Source: an uncultured Oscillibacter sp. (lineage in GTDB: Bacteria; Bacillota; Clostridia; Oscillospirales; Oscillospiraceae). Taken from it: a stretch of 37,366 nt of DNA. The position numbers and the translations under genes were made by a program. Positions 30,802 to 37,256 of this stretch are shown one piece after another. How positions within the stretch are numbered: position 1 is the stretch's first letter; each line of letters starts with the position of its first letter. The notes beneath the pieces were generated by a model. The model made no database searches and was not told where the DNA came from. It was given only the letters and a program-made list of their open reading frames with translations. Where the stretch lies: NCBI GenBank assembly GCA_910579435.1, contig CAJTVF010000019.1, positions 1 to 37,366 on the forward strand, in the 5' to 3' direction.

Positions 30802-31416
30802 GTGCGCCTTTGGAAGTGCGTACCAATGATAACCCTGCTGTTGCTGCTGGCGGCCTGCGGCGGCCGGGGCGGCGGAGAGGGAGAGTCCCGGACGGCGGAC
30901 CTGCGGGACCGCTACCATGACTGCGCGGGCTGTACCATGGAGGCGGCCGTCTCCTGCGACCAGGAGGGCCTGGCCTGGGAGGCGGAGCTCCGCTGCGAGT
31001 ATGTCCCCGGCGGGGAGAGCACGGTGGAAGTGCTGTCCCCGGAGACCATCGCCGGGGTGAAGGCCGTGCTGAACGACACGGACTGGCGGCTGGAGTACGA
31101 GGGCGACAGCCTCAACGCCGGGGCCCTCAGCGACGAGGAGATCAGCCCCGCCGCCTGCCTCCCCCGGCTGATGAACGCCCTTCGGGACGGCTGGCTGCTG
31201 GAGGAGAACGAGGAGGAGTGGAACGGCGTGTCCTGCCTCCGCCTCACGGTGGACCAGACGGGGGTAAAGGATGGAAAAATCCTCTCCACGGTCTGGCTGA
31301 ACCTGGCGGACGGGACCCCGGTCCGGGGAGAAATCGCCGTGGACGGGGAAATCATTTTGACGGCGGACTTTACGAGCTTCTCTTTTTATGATACAATAAC
31401 AGAACACGGTGCTTGA
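30802..31416 (+). CDS. LolA/YdcC-like lipoprotein
   Basis: A 204-residue predicted lipoprotein with signal peptide and lipobox LLAAC (Cys ~19) followed by a Gly-rich linker. The body, with YHDCAGCTMEAAVSC, TVEVLSPETI and the closing GTPVRGEIAVDGEIILTADFTSFSF, has the strand pattern of LolA-like lipoprotein-carrier folds as in B. subtilis YdcC. Three further cysteines lie near its N-terminus. The start is GTG at 30802 with GGGAGG upstream. It is cotranscribed with nnr. Assignment to YdcC rests on pattern and gene order, not a search. Confidence 0.72.
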   Translation: MRLWKCVPMITLLLLLAACGGRGGGEGESRTADLRDRYHDCAGCTMEAAVSCDQEGLAWEAELRCEYVPGGESTVEVLSPETIAGVKAVLNDTDWRLEYEGDSLNAGALSDEEISPAACLPRLMNALRDGWLLEENEEEWNGVSCLRLTVDQTGVKDGKILSTVWLNLADGTPVRGEIAVDGEIILTADFTSFSFYDTITEHGA

Positions 31417-31429
31417 CGCTTCGCACAGC

Positions 31430-31545
31430 CGCCCGCCGCCCCGCATAGGATGACGTGGGGCGAGGACGCCGGAATTTGTCCCTCCCACGGCTTGTTCGCA
31501 AGATTCCCGGAAGAGGCGTATAAATTCCGAAACTGCGTGGGAGAA
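31430..31545 (+). ncRNA. possible structured leader upstream of mazF
   Basis: Hairpin CGCCCCGC/GTGGGGCG lies at about 31435-31461. Then an 8-bp closing stem CTCCCACG (31482-31489) with CGTGGGAG (31536-31543) encloses CTTG-TTCG-CAAG (31491-31502) and CGGAA/TTCCG (31508-31529). This would be a three-way junction. It matches no riboswitch I know. A TATAAA at 31519 is a rival explanation (promoter). The 204 nt between the lipoprotein and mazF genes contain no antitoxin-like frame. Confidence 0.35.
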
Positions 31546-31564
31546 TGAAAGTGGCCTCACCGAG

Positions 31565-31583
31565 GAGGAAAGCCTTTCCTCCC
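31565..31583 (+). other. hairpin just upstream of the mazF ribosome binding site
   Basis: GGAGGAAA, a GCC loop and TTTCCTCC form a perfect 8-bp stem about 38 nt before the mazF start. The left arm itself contains a GGAGG sequence that is hidden in the stem. Confidence 0.5.
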
Positions 31584-31620
31584 CGATGGCGGGTACTTCT
31601 TTCGGCGGAGTGTGAACTTT

Positions 31621-31989
31621 GTGGATACGAGTGTCAAGCGTGGCGATATTTACTATGCCGATCTCTCCCCGGTGGTGGGCAGCGAGCAGGGCGGCGTCCG
31701 GCCGGTTCTGATTATTCAGAACGACACGGGCAACCGCTACAGTCCCACCGTGATCGCGGCGGCTATCACTTCCCAGACCGGGAAGACCCGGCTGCCCACA
31801 CATATCGACCTTCCTGTGGACCAGAGCTGCGGCCTGAGCCGGGATTCCGTGGTCCTGCTGGAGCAGGTGCGGACCCTGGACAAAAAACGGCTGCGGGAGC
31901 GCATGGGCCATGTGGAAGAAGCGGTGATGAACAAGGTGGACACGGCGATCGCGGTCAGCTTCGGGCTGCCCCACGACCAGTTGGTTTGA
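31621..31989 (+). CDS. ndoA: EndoA/MazF-family mRNA endoribonuclease
   Basis: A 122-residue toxin-fold ribonuclease very close in pattern to B. subtilis EndoA: VKRGDIYYADLSPVVGSEQGGVRPVLIIQN, then SPTVIAAAIT, LPTHI and SVVLLEQVRTLDKKRL. It cleaves single-stranded mRNA at short motifs (UACAU in the Bacillus enzyme). The start is taken as GTG at 31621, 9 nt after GGAG; a GTG at 31612 is in frame but is too close to the site. The usual upstream partners alr and the ribbon-helix-helix antitoxin ndoAI are missing here, so inhibition must come from elsewhere or by another route. Confidence 0.93.
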   Translation: MDTSVKRGDIYYADLSPVVGSEQGGVRPVLIIQNDTGNRYSPTVIAAAITSQTGKTRLPTHIDLPVDQSCGLSRDSVVLLEQVRTLDKKRLRERMGHVEEAVMNKVDTAIAVSFGLPHDQLV

Positions 31990-32045
31990 GGTTCCCTCCC
32001 GGCGGAGACTTGTTCTCCGCCGGGGGGCATACAGAGGAGGTACAT

Positions 32046-32534
32046 ATGAAAAAAGACAGATGGCTGCTGCGGGCCGTGGTGCTGCTGGTTCTCAGCGCCG
32101 GGCTGATGACCACCGCCTCCCTGGCGGCGGAGGCCGGGTCCTCCGGCGACCCGTTGGTGACGCTGAGCTATTTGAACGACACCTTTTTTAATACCATCAT
32201 GCAGCGGGTGGACCAGAAGATTGCCGAACGCACGGGACAAGCCATCCCTGGGGGGACCTCCTCCAGCGCCGCCTCCTTCACGGTGGTGACCCTCAGCCAG
32301 GGACAGACCCTCGCCGGAGACGTCGGCTGCGAGGTGATGCTGCGGGTGGGCAGCGCCGTGTGCGTCTCCCCCTCGGACCCGGGGCTCATCGACGAGACCA
32401 CCGGCTCCACCCTGGCAGACGGCGCGTCCTTAGTTCAGAACCACCTGTACATGATGACTATTGAGGGCCGGGGCGTCCGGGCCTCCTCCGCCACCACCAA
32501 GGTTCTGGCCCGGGGAAGCTACACCGTCGCCTGA
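32046..32534 (+). CDS. secreted protein of unknown function
   Basis: A 162-residue protein with a Sec signal peptide (MKKDRWLLRA then a hydrophobic core, cleavage probably after LAAEA). The mature part has VTLSYLNDTFFNTI, a helical segment, a Ser-rich linker and a beta-rich domain with GQTLAGDVGCEVMLRVGSA and NHLYMMTIEGRG, ending in a RGSYTV strand. I recall similar short envelope proteins in clostridia but no function. The start at 32046 has GAGGAGG 5 nt upstream. Confidence 0.8.
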   Translation: MKKDRWLLRAVVLLVLSAGLMTTASLAAEAGSSGDPLVTLSYLNDTFFNTIMQRVDQKIAERTGQAIPGGTSSSAASFTVVTLSQGQTLAGDVGCEVMLRVGSAVCVSPSDPGLIDETTGSTLADGASLVQNHLYMMTIEGRGVRASSATTKVLARGSYTVA

Positions 32535-32546
32535 ACTACATAACCG

Positions 32547-32590
32547 GACCCGTCCGCGCATAAGATAGCGCAGACGGGTCTTTATTTTTT
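32547..32590 (+). terminator. Rho-independent terminator
   Basis: GACCCGTC-C-GCGC pairs with GCGC-A-GACGGGTC (12 bp with one mismatch), followed by TTTATTTTTT. Confidence 0.93.
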
Positions 32591-32671
32591 AAGAACCTGT
32601 CTTCATAACCGTGGGATGCCGGGAAAAGGACCGGCCAGGCGGCGTTCAACGGTTGTGAATACAGGTTCTAA
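32591..32671. repeat. short palindromic repeat, family B, copy 2
   Basis: Left arm AAGAACCTGTCTTCATAACC and right arm GGTTGTGAATACAGGTTCTA are imperfect reverse complements around a 40-nt GC-rich centre. Its right arm resembles that of the copy at 5801-5867. It lies between a terminator and the next gene. Confidence 0.6.
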
Positions 32672-32690
32672 GGCGGGAGGGACGGCGGAT

Positions 32691-33212
32691 ATGGACAAAT
32701 TCCCCTTGATGCTGGAGGGCAAGCCCGCCGGAGAGCTGATGACGGAGCGGGAGGGCCTCTATACCTGGTTCTCCGCCCGCTGCCCCCTGCCGGAAGCGGG
32801 CCTCTGGTGCGCCTGGGCCGTGGGGGACCGGGGGGAGCTGAGGCTGGGGGTGCTGGAGCCGGAGGGAAGCGGGGGGACCATTCGCCGCCGTTTCTCCGGG
32901 CGGCTCACCGCCCCTCTGGGCCGCCTCCTCCGGGGGGAGGTCCGCCCCGCCGGGGCAAAGGAGCCGGAGGTCTGGGAGCCCGCCCCCGCCCCGGAGCAGC
33001 TCTTCCGGGCCCCCTGGCTCCGCCAGAGGCTGAGCGGCGTCCAGGGAGCCCGGGTCCGGCAGGCGGGGGAGACCCGGTATCTGGCCCTGCCCTATGACCG
33101 GGCAAAGCCCTTCCCCCTGACCACCCTGTTCTGCTTCGCCCGCCTCCGCAATCTCGGGGAGGGGGCTTATGTGGTCTACGCCTTCGACAAACAGGACCGG
33201 CCGGTTTTTTGA
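32691..33212 (+). CDS. hypothetical soluble protein
   Basis: A 173-residue protein with no signal or membrane segment. It starts MDKFPLMLEGKPAGEL and is beta-rich, with paired Trp residues (LWCAWAVGDRGELRLGVLEP) and a VVYAFDKQDRPVF ending. It is preceded by GGGAGG 10 nt before ATG 32691. I have seen similar unannotated proteins in clostridia but cannot assign a function. The only promoter candidates are inside the family B repeat. Confidence 0.7.
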   Translation: MDKFPLMLEGKPAGELMTEREGLYTWFSARCPLPEAGLWCAWAVGDRGELRLGVLEPEGSGGTIRRRFSGRLTAPLGRLLRGEVRPAGAKEPEVWEPAPAPEQLFRAPWLRQRLSGVQGARVRQAGETRYLALPYDRAKPFPLTTLFCFARLRNLGEGAYVVYAFDKQDRPVF

Positions 33213-33279
33213 ATTTCCAAAAACCGGGAAAATTTTTCTAAAAAAATTTGACAAAATTCTATCCATTTTGAAATTCCCG

Positions 33280-33288
33280 TGATATAAT
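33280..33288 (+). promoter_or_regulatory. extended -10 promoter element of nrdR
   Basis: TGATATAAT carries a perfect TATAAT (33283-33288) with a TGn extension. No good -35 lies 16-18 nt upstream; the TTGACA at 33248 is 29 nt away. NrdR boxes were not identified. Confidence 0.5.
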
Positions 33289-33343
33289 ACAGCCGAACGT
33301 TCCCGGGACACCCCCGTAACGCCTTGGGAAGTACCAAAGGTGC

Positions 33344-33380
33344 CCGTATGTACGGACGCGGGCCGCCGGGAAACCGGCGG
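33344..33380 (+). other. two hairpins in the nrdR leader
   Basis: CCGT-ATGT-ACGG (33344-33355) and CCGCCGG-GAAA-CCGGCGG (33363-33380, GNRA-type loop) stand just before the ribosome binding site. The ~105-nt leader is therefore structured. It may limit translation; I could not match it to a known riboswitch. Confidence 0.5.
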
Positions 33381-33398
33381 AGGATCAGGAGGTCCCAT

Positions 33399-33863
33399 AT
33401 GAAATGTCCCTATTGCGGCTTTAATGAGAGCAAGGTGATCGACTCCCGGCCGGCCGATGAAAACAACAGCATCCGCCGCCGGAGGGAGTGCCTTTCCTGC
33501 GGGCGGCGCTTCACCACCTATGAGACGGTGGAGAGCCTGCCGGTAGTGGTGGTGAAGAAGGACGGAAGCCGCCAGAGCTTCGACCGGGCAAAGGTCCTGG
33601 GCGGCATGATCCGGGCCTGTGAGAAGCGGCCCGTCCCCATGGCCCGGCTGGAGAAGGTAGCCGCGGAGATCGAGCAGGAGCTCCAGAGCTCCATGGAGCG
33701 GGAGATCAGCACGGAGATCATCGGCGAGCGGGTCATGGAGAACCTGCGGGGCATCGACCAGGTGGCCTATGTCCGCTTCGCCTCGGTTTACCGGCAGTTC
33801 CAGGACATCGACAGCTTCATGGAGGAGCTGTCCAAGCTGCTGGCGGAGCAGAACCAGCGGTAA
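33399..33863 (+). CDS. nrdR: transcriptional repressor NrdR
   Basis: A 154-residue regulator of ribonucleotide reductase genes. The N-terminal zinc ribbon (CPYC at 3-6 and CLSC near 31-34) is followed by RRFTTYETVE, and an ATP-cone domain (~48-138) begins VVVKKDGSRQSFDRAK. It senses dATP/ATP and binds NrdR boxes near nrd promoters. Length is typical. The start is ATG at 33399, 6 nt after AGGAGG; an upstream in-frame ATG at 33324 lies in the leader. Confidence 0.97.
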   Translation: MKCPYCGFNESKVIDSRPADENNSIRRRRECLSCGRRFTTYETVESLPVVVVKKDGSRQSFDRAKVLGGMIRACEKRPVPMARLEKVAAEIEQELQSSMEREISTEIIGERVMENLRGIDQVAYVRFASVYRQFQDIDSFMEELSKLLAEQNQR

Positions 33864-33871
33864 GTGCGAAA

Positions 33872-33927
33872 CGGCCCGCCGGAATTTTTCCGGCGGGCCG
33901 CCGTTTTCCCCTTTGCAAAGGGGAAAA
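33872..33927 (+). terminator. double-hairpin terminator after nrdR
   Basis: A 13-bp GC stem (33872-33884 with 33888-33900, TTT loop) is followed by a perfect 24-bp palindrome, TTTTCCCCTTTG with its complement (33904-33927). Confidence 0.85.
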
Positions 33928-33940
33928 TCTTTGTTATACT
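33912..33940 (+). promoter_or_regulatory. candidate promoter of ymdB
   Basis: TTTGCA (33912-33917), a 17-nt spacer and TATACT (33935-33940). The -35 lies inside the terminator palindrome. Transcription would start just before the element B insertion. Confidence 0.45.
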
Positions 33941-33947
33941 ATGTCCA

Positions 33948-34107
33948 TAGAGCAATTCCCAAAAATACTGAGAAAAGTTCAGCGGTCCGGGGATAGCATG
34001 GCTGCGTTGTCGTCCTTGACGGGCGCCAGCCCGCCTGCGTCCTCCGCCTTGCCCTGCAATTCCCGTCCTCGCTTCCTTTTTTCTCATTATTTCTGGGAAT
34101 TGCTCTA
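33948..34107. repeat. MITE-like element B with TA ends
   Basis: A 160-bp segment with 29-bp terminal inverted repeats (27 of 29 matching), starting TAGAGCAATTCCC and ending GGGAATTGCTCTA. The interior is GC-rich without a gene. Terminal TA dinucleotides suggest insertion at TA, as for IS630/Tc1-mariner relatives (inference). It separates the ymdB promoter from its ribosome binding site. Confidence 0.8.
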
Positions 34108-34122
34108 GATTGGAGGGCGTTT

Positions 34123-34896
34123 ATGCTGTATCACATTCTCGCCGTGGGCGACGTGGTGGGGGAGCCGGGGCTCCGCCACCTGGAAAAGGTCCTGCGGCCC
34201 CTGCAAAAGCTCAAGGGCGCCGCCTTTACCGTGGTGAACGGGGAAAACGCCTCCGGCGTGGGACTGACCCGGGAGCAGGCGGAGCGCATCCGGGCCGCCG
34301 GGGCCGACGCGGTGACCCTGGGGAACCACGCCTTCGGCAAGGCCCAGATCGGAAGCCTGTTAGAGGACGCGCCCTGGCTTCTCCGCCCCGCCAACTACTC
34401 CGGCCGTGCTCCGGGCCACGGCTGTGAGATTTTCGACCTGGGGGCCGTCCGCATCCGGGTGGTGAACCTCATTGGCCGCTGCGGCCTGGCCTGGGGGGCG
34501 GACAATCCCTTTACCCTGGCGGACCAGCTGCTGGAGCAGGGAGAGGCGGACTTCACCCTGGTGGACTTCCATGCCGAGGCCACCAGCGAAAAGCTGGCCC
34601 TGGGCTACTATTTAGACGGGCGGGCCTCCGCCCTCTGGGGCACCCATACCCACGTTCCCACCGCCGACGAGCGGATCTGTCCCAAGGGCACCGGCTATAT
34701 CACGGACCTGGGGATGACGGGGCCCATTGAGTCCGTGCTGGGCATCGAGCCCTGGCAGTCGGTGGAGGGCTTCCTGGGGGGCCTGCCCGGACGGTACAAG
34801 CACCCGGAGGGGCCATGCAAGCTGGGGGGAGCCGTGTTCACCCTGGACAGCGCCACGGGGCTCTGCACCGCTGTGGAGCGGGTCGACATCCGATAA
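34123..34896 (+). CDS. ymdB: YmdB-family metallophosphoesterase
   Basis: A 257-residue member of the YmdB family (2',3'-cyclic nucleotide phosphodiesterase in B. subtilis, affecting biofilm and sporulation decisions). Metal-binding motifs are VGDVVGEPG (8-16), VVNGEN (~38-43), TLGNH (~66-70), VDFHAEATSEK (~147-157) and GTHTHVPTADE (~173-183). Length matches. The start at 34123 follows TTGGAGGG by about 6 nt. Its 5' leader contains element B. Confidence 0.93.
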   Translation: MLYHILAVGDVVGEPGLRHLEKVLRPLQKLKGAAFTVVNGENASGVGLTREQAERIRAAGADAVTLGNHAFGKAQIGSLLEDAPWLLRPANYSGRAPGHGCEIFDLGAVRIRVVNLIGRCGLAWGADNPFTLADQLLEQGEADFTLVDFHAEATSEKLALGYYLDGRASALWGTHTHVPTADERICPKGTGYITDLGMTGPIESVLGIEPWQSVEGFLGGLPGRYKHPEGPCKLGGAVFTLDSATGLCTAVERVDIR

Positions 34897-34925
34897 CGTG
34901 AAACAGAAGAGAGGTAGTTTCAGCC

Positions 34926-35408
34926 ATGTCTATCGAGAGAGTAAGAGCGTATTTCAAGACCTTCGGCATTGAGGACCGCATCCGGGAATTCGAGGTCTCC
35001 TCCGCCACGGTGGAGCTGGCGGCGGTGGCCGTGGGCGTGGAGGGCGCCCGGATCGCCAAGAGCCTGAGCTTTAAGGTGGAGGACAAGCCCGTCATCATTG
35101 TGGTGGCCGGAGACGCGAAAATCGACAACAGCAAATACAAGGCCCAGTTCCACACCAAGGCCAAGATGCTCACCCACGAGGAGGCCCACAGTCTCATCGG
35201 GCATGACGTGGGGGGCGTGTGCCCCTTCGCCCTGCCGGAGGACGTGAAGGTCTACCTGGACGTGTCCCTGAAGCGGTTCGAGACCGTCTTTCCCGCAGCG
35301 GGCAGCGACAACAGCGCCATCGAGCTGACCTGTGAGGAGCTGGAAGCCTACTCCTCTCATTTCGTGGAGTGGGTGGACGTGTGCAAGGCCTGGCAGGCGG
35401 AAGGCTGA
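34926..35408 (+). CDS. YbaK/ProX-type aminoacyl-tRNA deacylase
   Basis: A 160-residue single-domain protein of the YbaK/EbsC fold, which hydrolyses mischarged tRNAs in trans. Family features are SSATVELAAVAVGVEGARIAKSLSFK with the conserved Lys, VVAGDAKIDNSKY, and the GHDVGGVCPFALPEDVKVYLD region. Which amino acid is cleared cannot be read. It follows ymdB by 29 nt and precedes the phosphoesterase gene by 19 nt, so the three may be an operon. Confidence 0.9.
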   Translation: MSIERVRAYFKTFGIEDRIREFEVSSATVELAAVAVGVEGARIAKSLSFKVEDKPVIIVVAGDAKIDNSKYKAQFHTKAKMLTHEEAHSLIGHDVGGVCPFALPEDVKVYLDVSLKRFETVFPAAGSDNSAIELTCEELEAYSSHFVEWVDVCKAWQAEG

Positions 35409-35427
35409 GACGTTTGGAGGCGCGATG

Positions 35428-36522
35428 ATGCTGAAATTCATCCACGCGGCGGATTTTCATTTAGACAGCGCCTTTGCCGCCCTGCCCGCCGGACGGGCGG
35501 CGGAGCGGCGGAGGGAGAGCCGGGAGCTGCCCTTCCGGCTGGCGGATTATGTCAACAGCCACGGCGTTCAGCTGGTGCTGCTGGCCGGGGACCTTTTTGA
35601 CAGCGCCGCCCCCTACCGGGAGACCGGCGAGGCCCTGGCAGAGGCCCTGGGGCGCATGAAGGCCCGGGTTTTCGCCGCCCCGGGGAACCACGACTGGTAC
35701 GGCCCGGGCAGCCCCTGGGTCACGGCGGACTGGCCGGAGAACGTCCACATTTTCCGGGAAAGCGCCCTGGCCTCCGTGGACCTGCCGGACCTGGGCGTCG
35801 CCGTCCACGGGGCGGCGTTCACCTCTCCGGAGCAGGGGACCAGCCTTTTGGCGGGCTTTGCCGCGCCGGAGGACGGACGTGTCCACCTGGGCGTTCTCCA
35901 TGGCGAGATCGACCCGGCGGAGGACCGCTATGACCCTCTCCGGCGGGAGGAGATTGCCGCCAGCGGCCTGGCCTATCTGGCCCTGGGGCACATCCACAAG
36001 CGGGGAGAGCCCAAGACCTATGGCGGGACCCTCTGCGCCTGGCCCGGCTGTGCCGAGGGCCGGGGCTTCGACGAGCTGGGGGAGAAGGGCTTTTATGAGG
36101 GCGTGATCGACGGCGGGTGCGTCTCGTTGTCCTTCGTGCCCTTCGCCCGGCGGCGGTATGAGATTTTAAATGTGGACGTGACGGGCCGCTCTCCCCGGGA
36201 GGCTGTGGAAGCCGCCCTGTCCGGGGACATGGCAGACGGCCTTTACCGCATCCTCCTCACCGGCGAGACCGGAGAGGGCGGCGCGGACGCCAGGGCCCTG
36301 GAGACGGCCCTGGCCGGGCGGTTTTACGCCCTGGAGGTCCGGGACCACACCCGGGTGGCGTCGGACGTCTGGGCCCGGGCGGGGGAGGATTCCCTCCGGG
36401 GCCTGTTCCTCCGGGAGCTCCGGGCCAAATGGGAGGCCGCCGGAGACGAGGCGGAGCGGGAGGCGGTCACCCAGGCGGTGCGCTTCGGCCTGGCGGCCCT
36501 GGACCACCGGGACCTGGGCTGA
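35428..36522 (+). CDS. YhaO/SbcD-like metallophosphoesterase (DNA repair exonuclease family)
   Basis: A 364-residue calcineurin-like phosphoesterase. The dimetal-site motifs are AADFHLDS (N-terminus), LLAGDLFDS, APGNHDWYG, VLHGEID and LGHIHKRG; a C-terminal capping domain (~250-364) follows. The pattern is that of YhaO, the nuclease partner of the SbcC-like ATPase YhaN. No yhaN follows: the gene is succeeded by hairpins, a repeat and rplS. Of two adjacent ATGs the second (35428) has better spacing (7 nt) from GGAGG; 35425 is the alternative. Confidence 0.88.
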   Translation: MLKFIHAADFHLDSAFAALPAGRAAERRRESRELPFRLADYVNSHGVQLVLLAGDLFDSAAPYRETGEALAEALGRMKARVFAAPGNHDWYGPGSPWVTADWPENVHIFRESALASVDLPDLGVAVHGAAFTSPEQGTSLLAGFAAPEDGRVHLGVLHGEIDPAEDRYDPLRREEIAASGLAYLALGHIHKRGEPKTYGGTLCAWPGCAEGRGFDELGEKGFYEGVIDGGCVSLSFVPFARRRYEILNVDVTGRSPREAVEAALSGDMADGLYRILLTGETGEGGADARALETALAGRFYALEVRDHTRVASDVWARAGEDSLRGLFLRELRAKWEAAGDEAEREAVTQAVRFGLAALDHRDLG

Positions 36523-36539
36523 CCCGCTTTTCTTGAAAG

Positions 36540-36582
36540 ATATGGGGCCTCTTGGCGGCTCTGCCGCTTAGAGGCCCCGTAT
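36540..36582 (+). terminator. long hairpin after the phosphoesterase gene
   Basis: GGGGCCTCT (36544-36552) pairs with AGAGGCCCC (36570-36578), extended by A/T pairs outside and a GCGG/CCGC stem inside. There is no T-run. It appears inserted in a sequence otherwise related to the palindrome at 23837-23860. Confidence 0.5.
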
Positions 36583-36610
36583 GCCCCCTGGGTAAAAGCA
36601 GGCAAAAGAA

Positions 36611-36659
36611 CGCTAACACGCTCTGATTGTCCGGCAGTTTTCCAAGCCGGAGCGGCGGC
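36611..36659 (+). repeat. dispersed repeat C, copy 2
   Basis: Aligns with the reverse complement of 23453-23502, with GGCAGTTTTCCAAGC identical. It is non-coding, between the phosphoesterase gene and the rplS promoter. Confidence 0.6.
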
Positions 36660-36697
36660 GCAGACCTCATTTTTTGACAGATATTCGGAAAAAATCC

Positions 36698-36726
36698 TTG
36701 CAATTTTGAAAAGCCTGTGATATTCT
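36698..36726 (+). promoter_or_regulatory. promoter of rplS
   Basis: TTGCAA (36698-36703), a 17-nt spacer and TATTCT (36721-36726), with a TGA extension upstream of the -10. Confidence 0.65.
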
Positions 36727-36733
36727 ATTCAGG

Positions 36734-36818
36734 CTTACAAAGGGCGGTCCTCTGCCGCGCGCGGAAAGCCGCGCGAAAAAGCGGGTAAGAACGCCTATTA
36801 TAACAGGAGGAAATATCC
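36734..36818 (+). other. structured leader of rplS (possible L19 leader)
   Basis: The ~85-nt leader contains GCGG/CCGC and a strong CGCGCGG-AAAG-CCGCGCG hairpin (36758-36775) followed by AAAAA. Firmicutes rplS genes have a known L19 leader RNA; whether this one belongs to that family needs a covariance-model search. Confidence 0.4.
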
Positions 36819-37160
36819 ATGGATCTCATCAAGGAACTGAACAAAGAGGCGCTGGGCAAGGAGACGCCCAAGGTGCAGATCGGCGACACCGTGCGTGTCC
36901 ACGTGAAGGTCAAGGAAGGCTCCCGGGAGCGCATCCAGGTCTTCGAGGGCACCGTCATCGCCAAGAAGCACGGCGGCATCGAGGAGACCATCACCGTCCG
37001 CCGCATCTCCTACGGCGTGGGCGTGGAGAAGGTGTTCCCCATCCACTCTCCCTCCATCGAGACCATTCAGGTCGTCCGCAATGGCGCCGTCCGCCGGGCC
37101 AAGCTGTACTACCTGCGGGGCCGCGTGGGCAAGGCCGCCAAGATCAAGGAGAAGCTGTAA
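36819..37160 (+). CDS. rplS: 50S ribosomal protein L19
   Basis: A 113-residue ribosomal protein. Typical segments are the N-terminal MDLIKELNKE, VQIGDTVRVHVKVKEGSRERIQVFEG, the GGIEETITVRRISYGVGVEKVFPIHSP block and C-terminal RAKLYYLRG. It sits at the 30S-50S interface. Length is normal. The ribosome binding site AGGAGG lies before ATG 36819. It is monocistronic between its own promoter and terminator. Confidence 0.98.
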   Translation: MDLIKELNKEALGKETPKVQIGDTVRVHVKVKEGSRERIQVFEGTVIAKKHGGIEETITVRRISYGVGVEKVFPIHSPSIETIQVVRNGAVRRAKLYYLRGRVGKAAKIKEKL

Positions 37161-37173
37161 GATCCCGAAGAAT

Positions 37174-37200
37174 AAAAGAGAGGCGCAGGCCTCTCTTTTT
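37174..37200 (+). terminator. Rho-independent terminator of rplS
   Basis: AAAAGAGAGGC, a GCAG loop and GCCTCTCTTTT form an 11-bp stem with a terminal T-run. Confidence 0.95.
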
Positions 37201-37256
37201 CTTTTCCCTTCCGAGGGGGTTTTATGTACCTGCATCCCGGCTGGTCACAGGGGTTC

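Noticed and set aside
31444..31550. Antitoxin gene upstream of mazF
   Set aside because: The only plus-strand ATG frame (31450-31548) encodes about 32 residues without ribbon-helix-helix features or a ribosome binding site.
33301..33380. Cobalamin-type riboswitch upstream of nrdR
   Set aside because: GGGAA and GGTG strings occur, but no B12-box (GCCRCTG-like) or pseudoknot partner is visible and the segment is too short.
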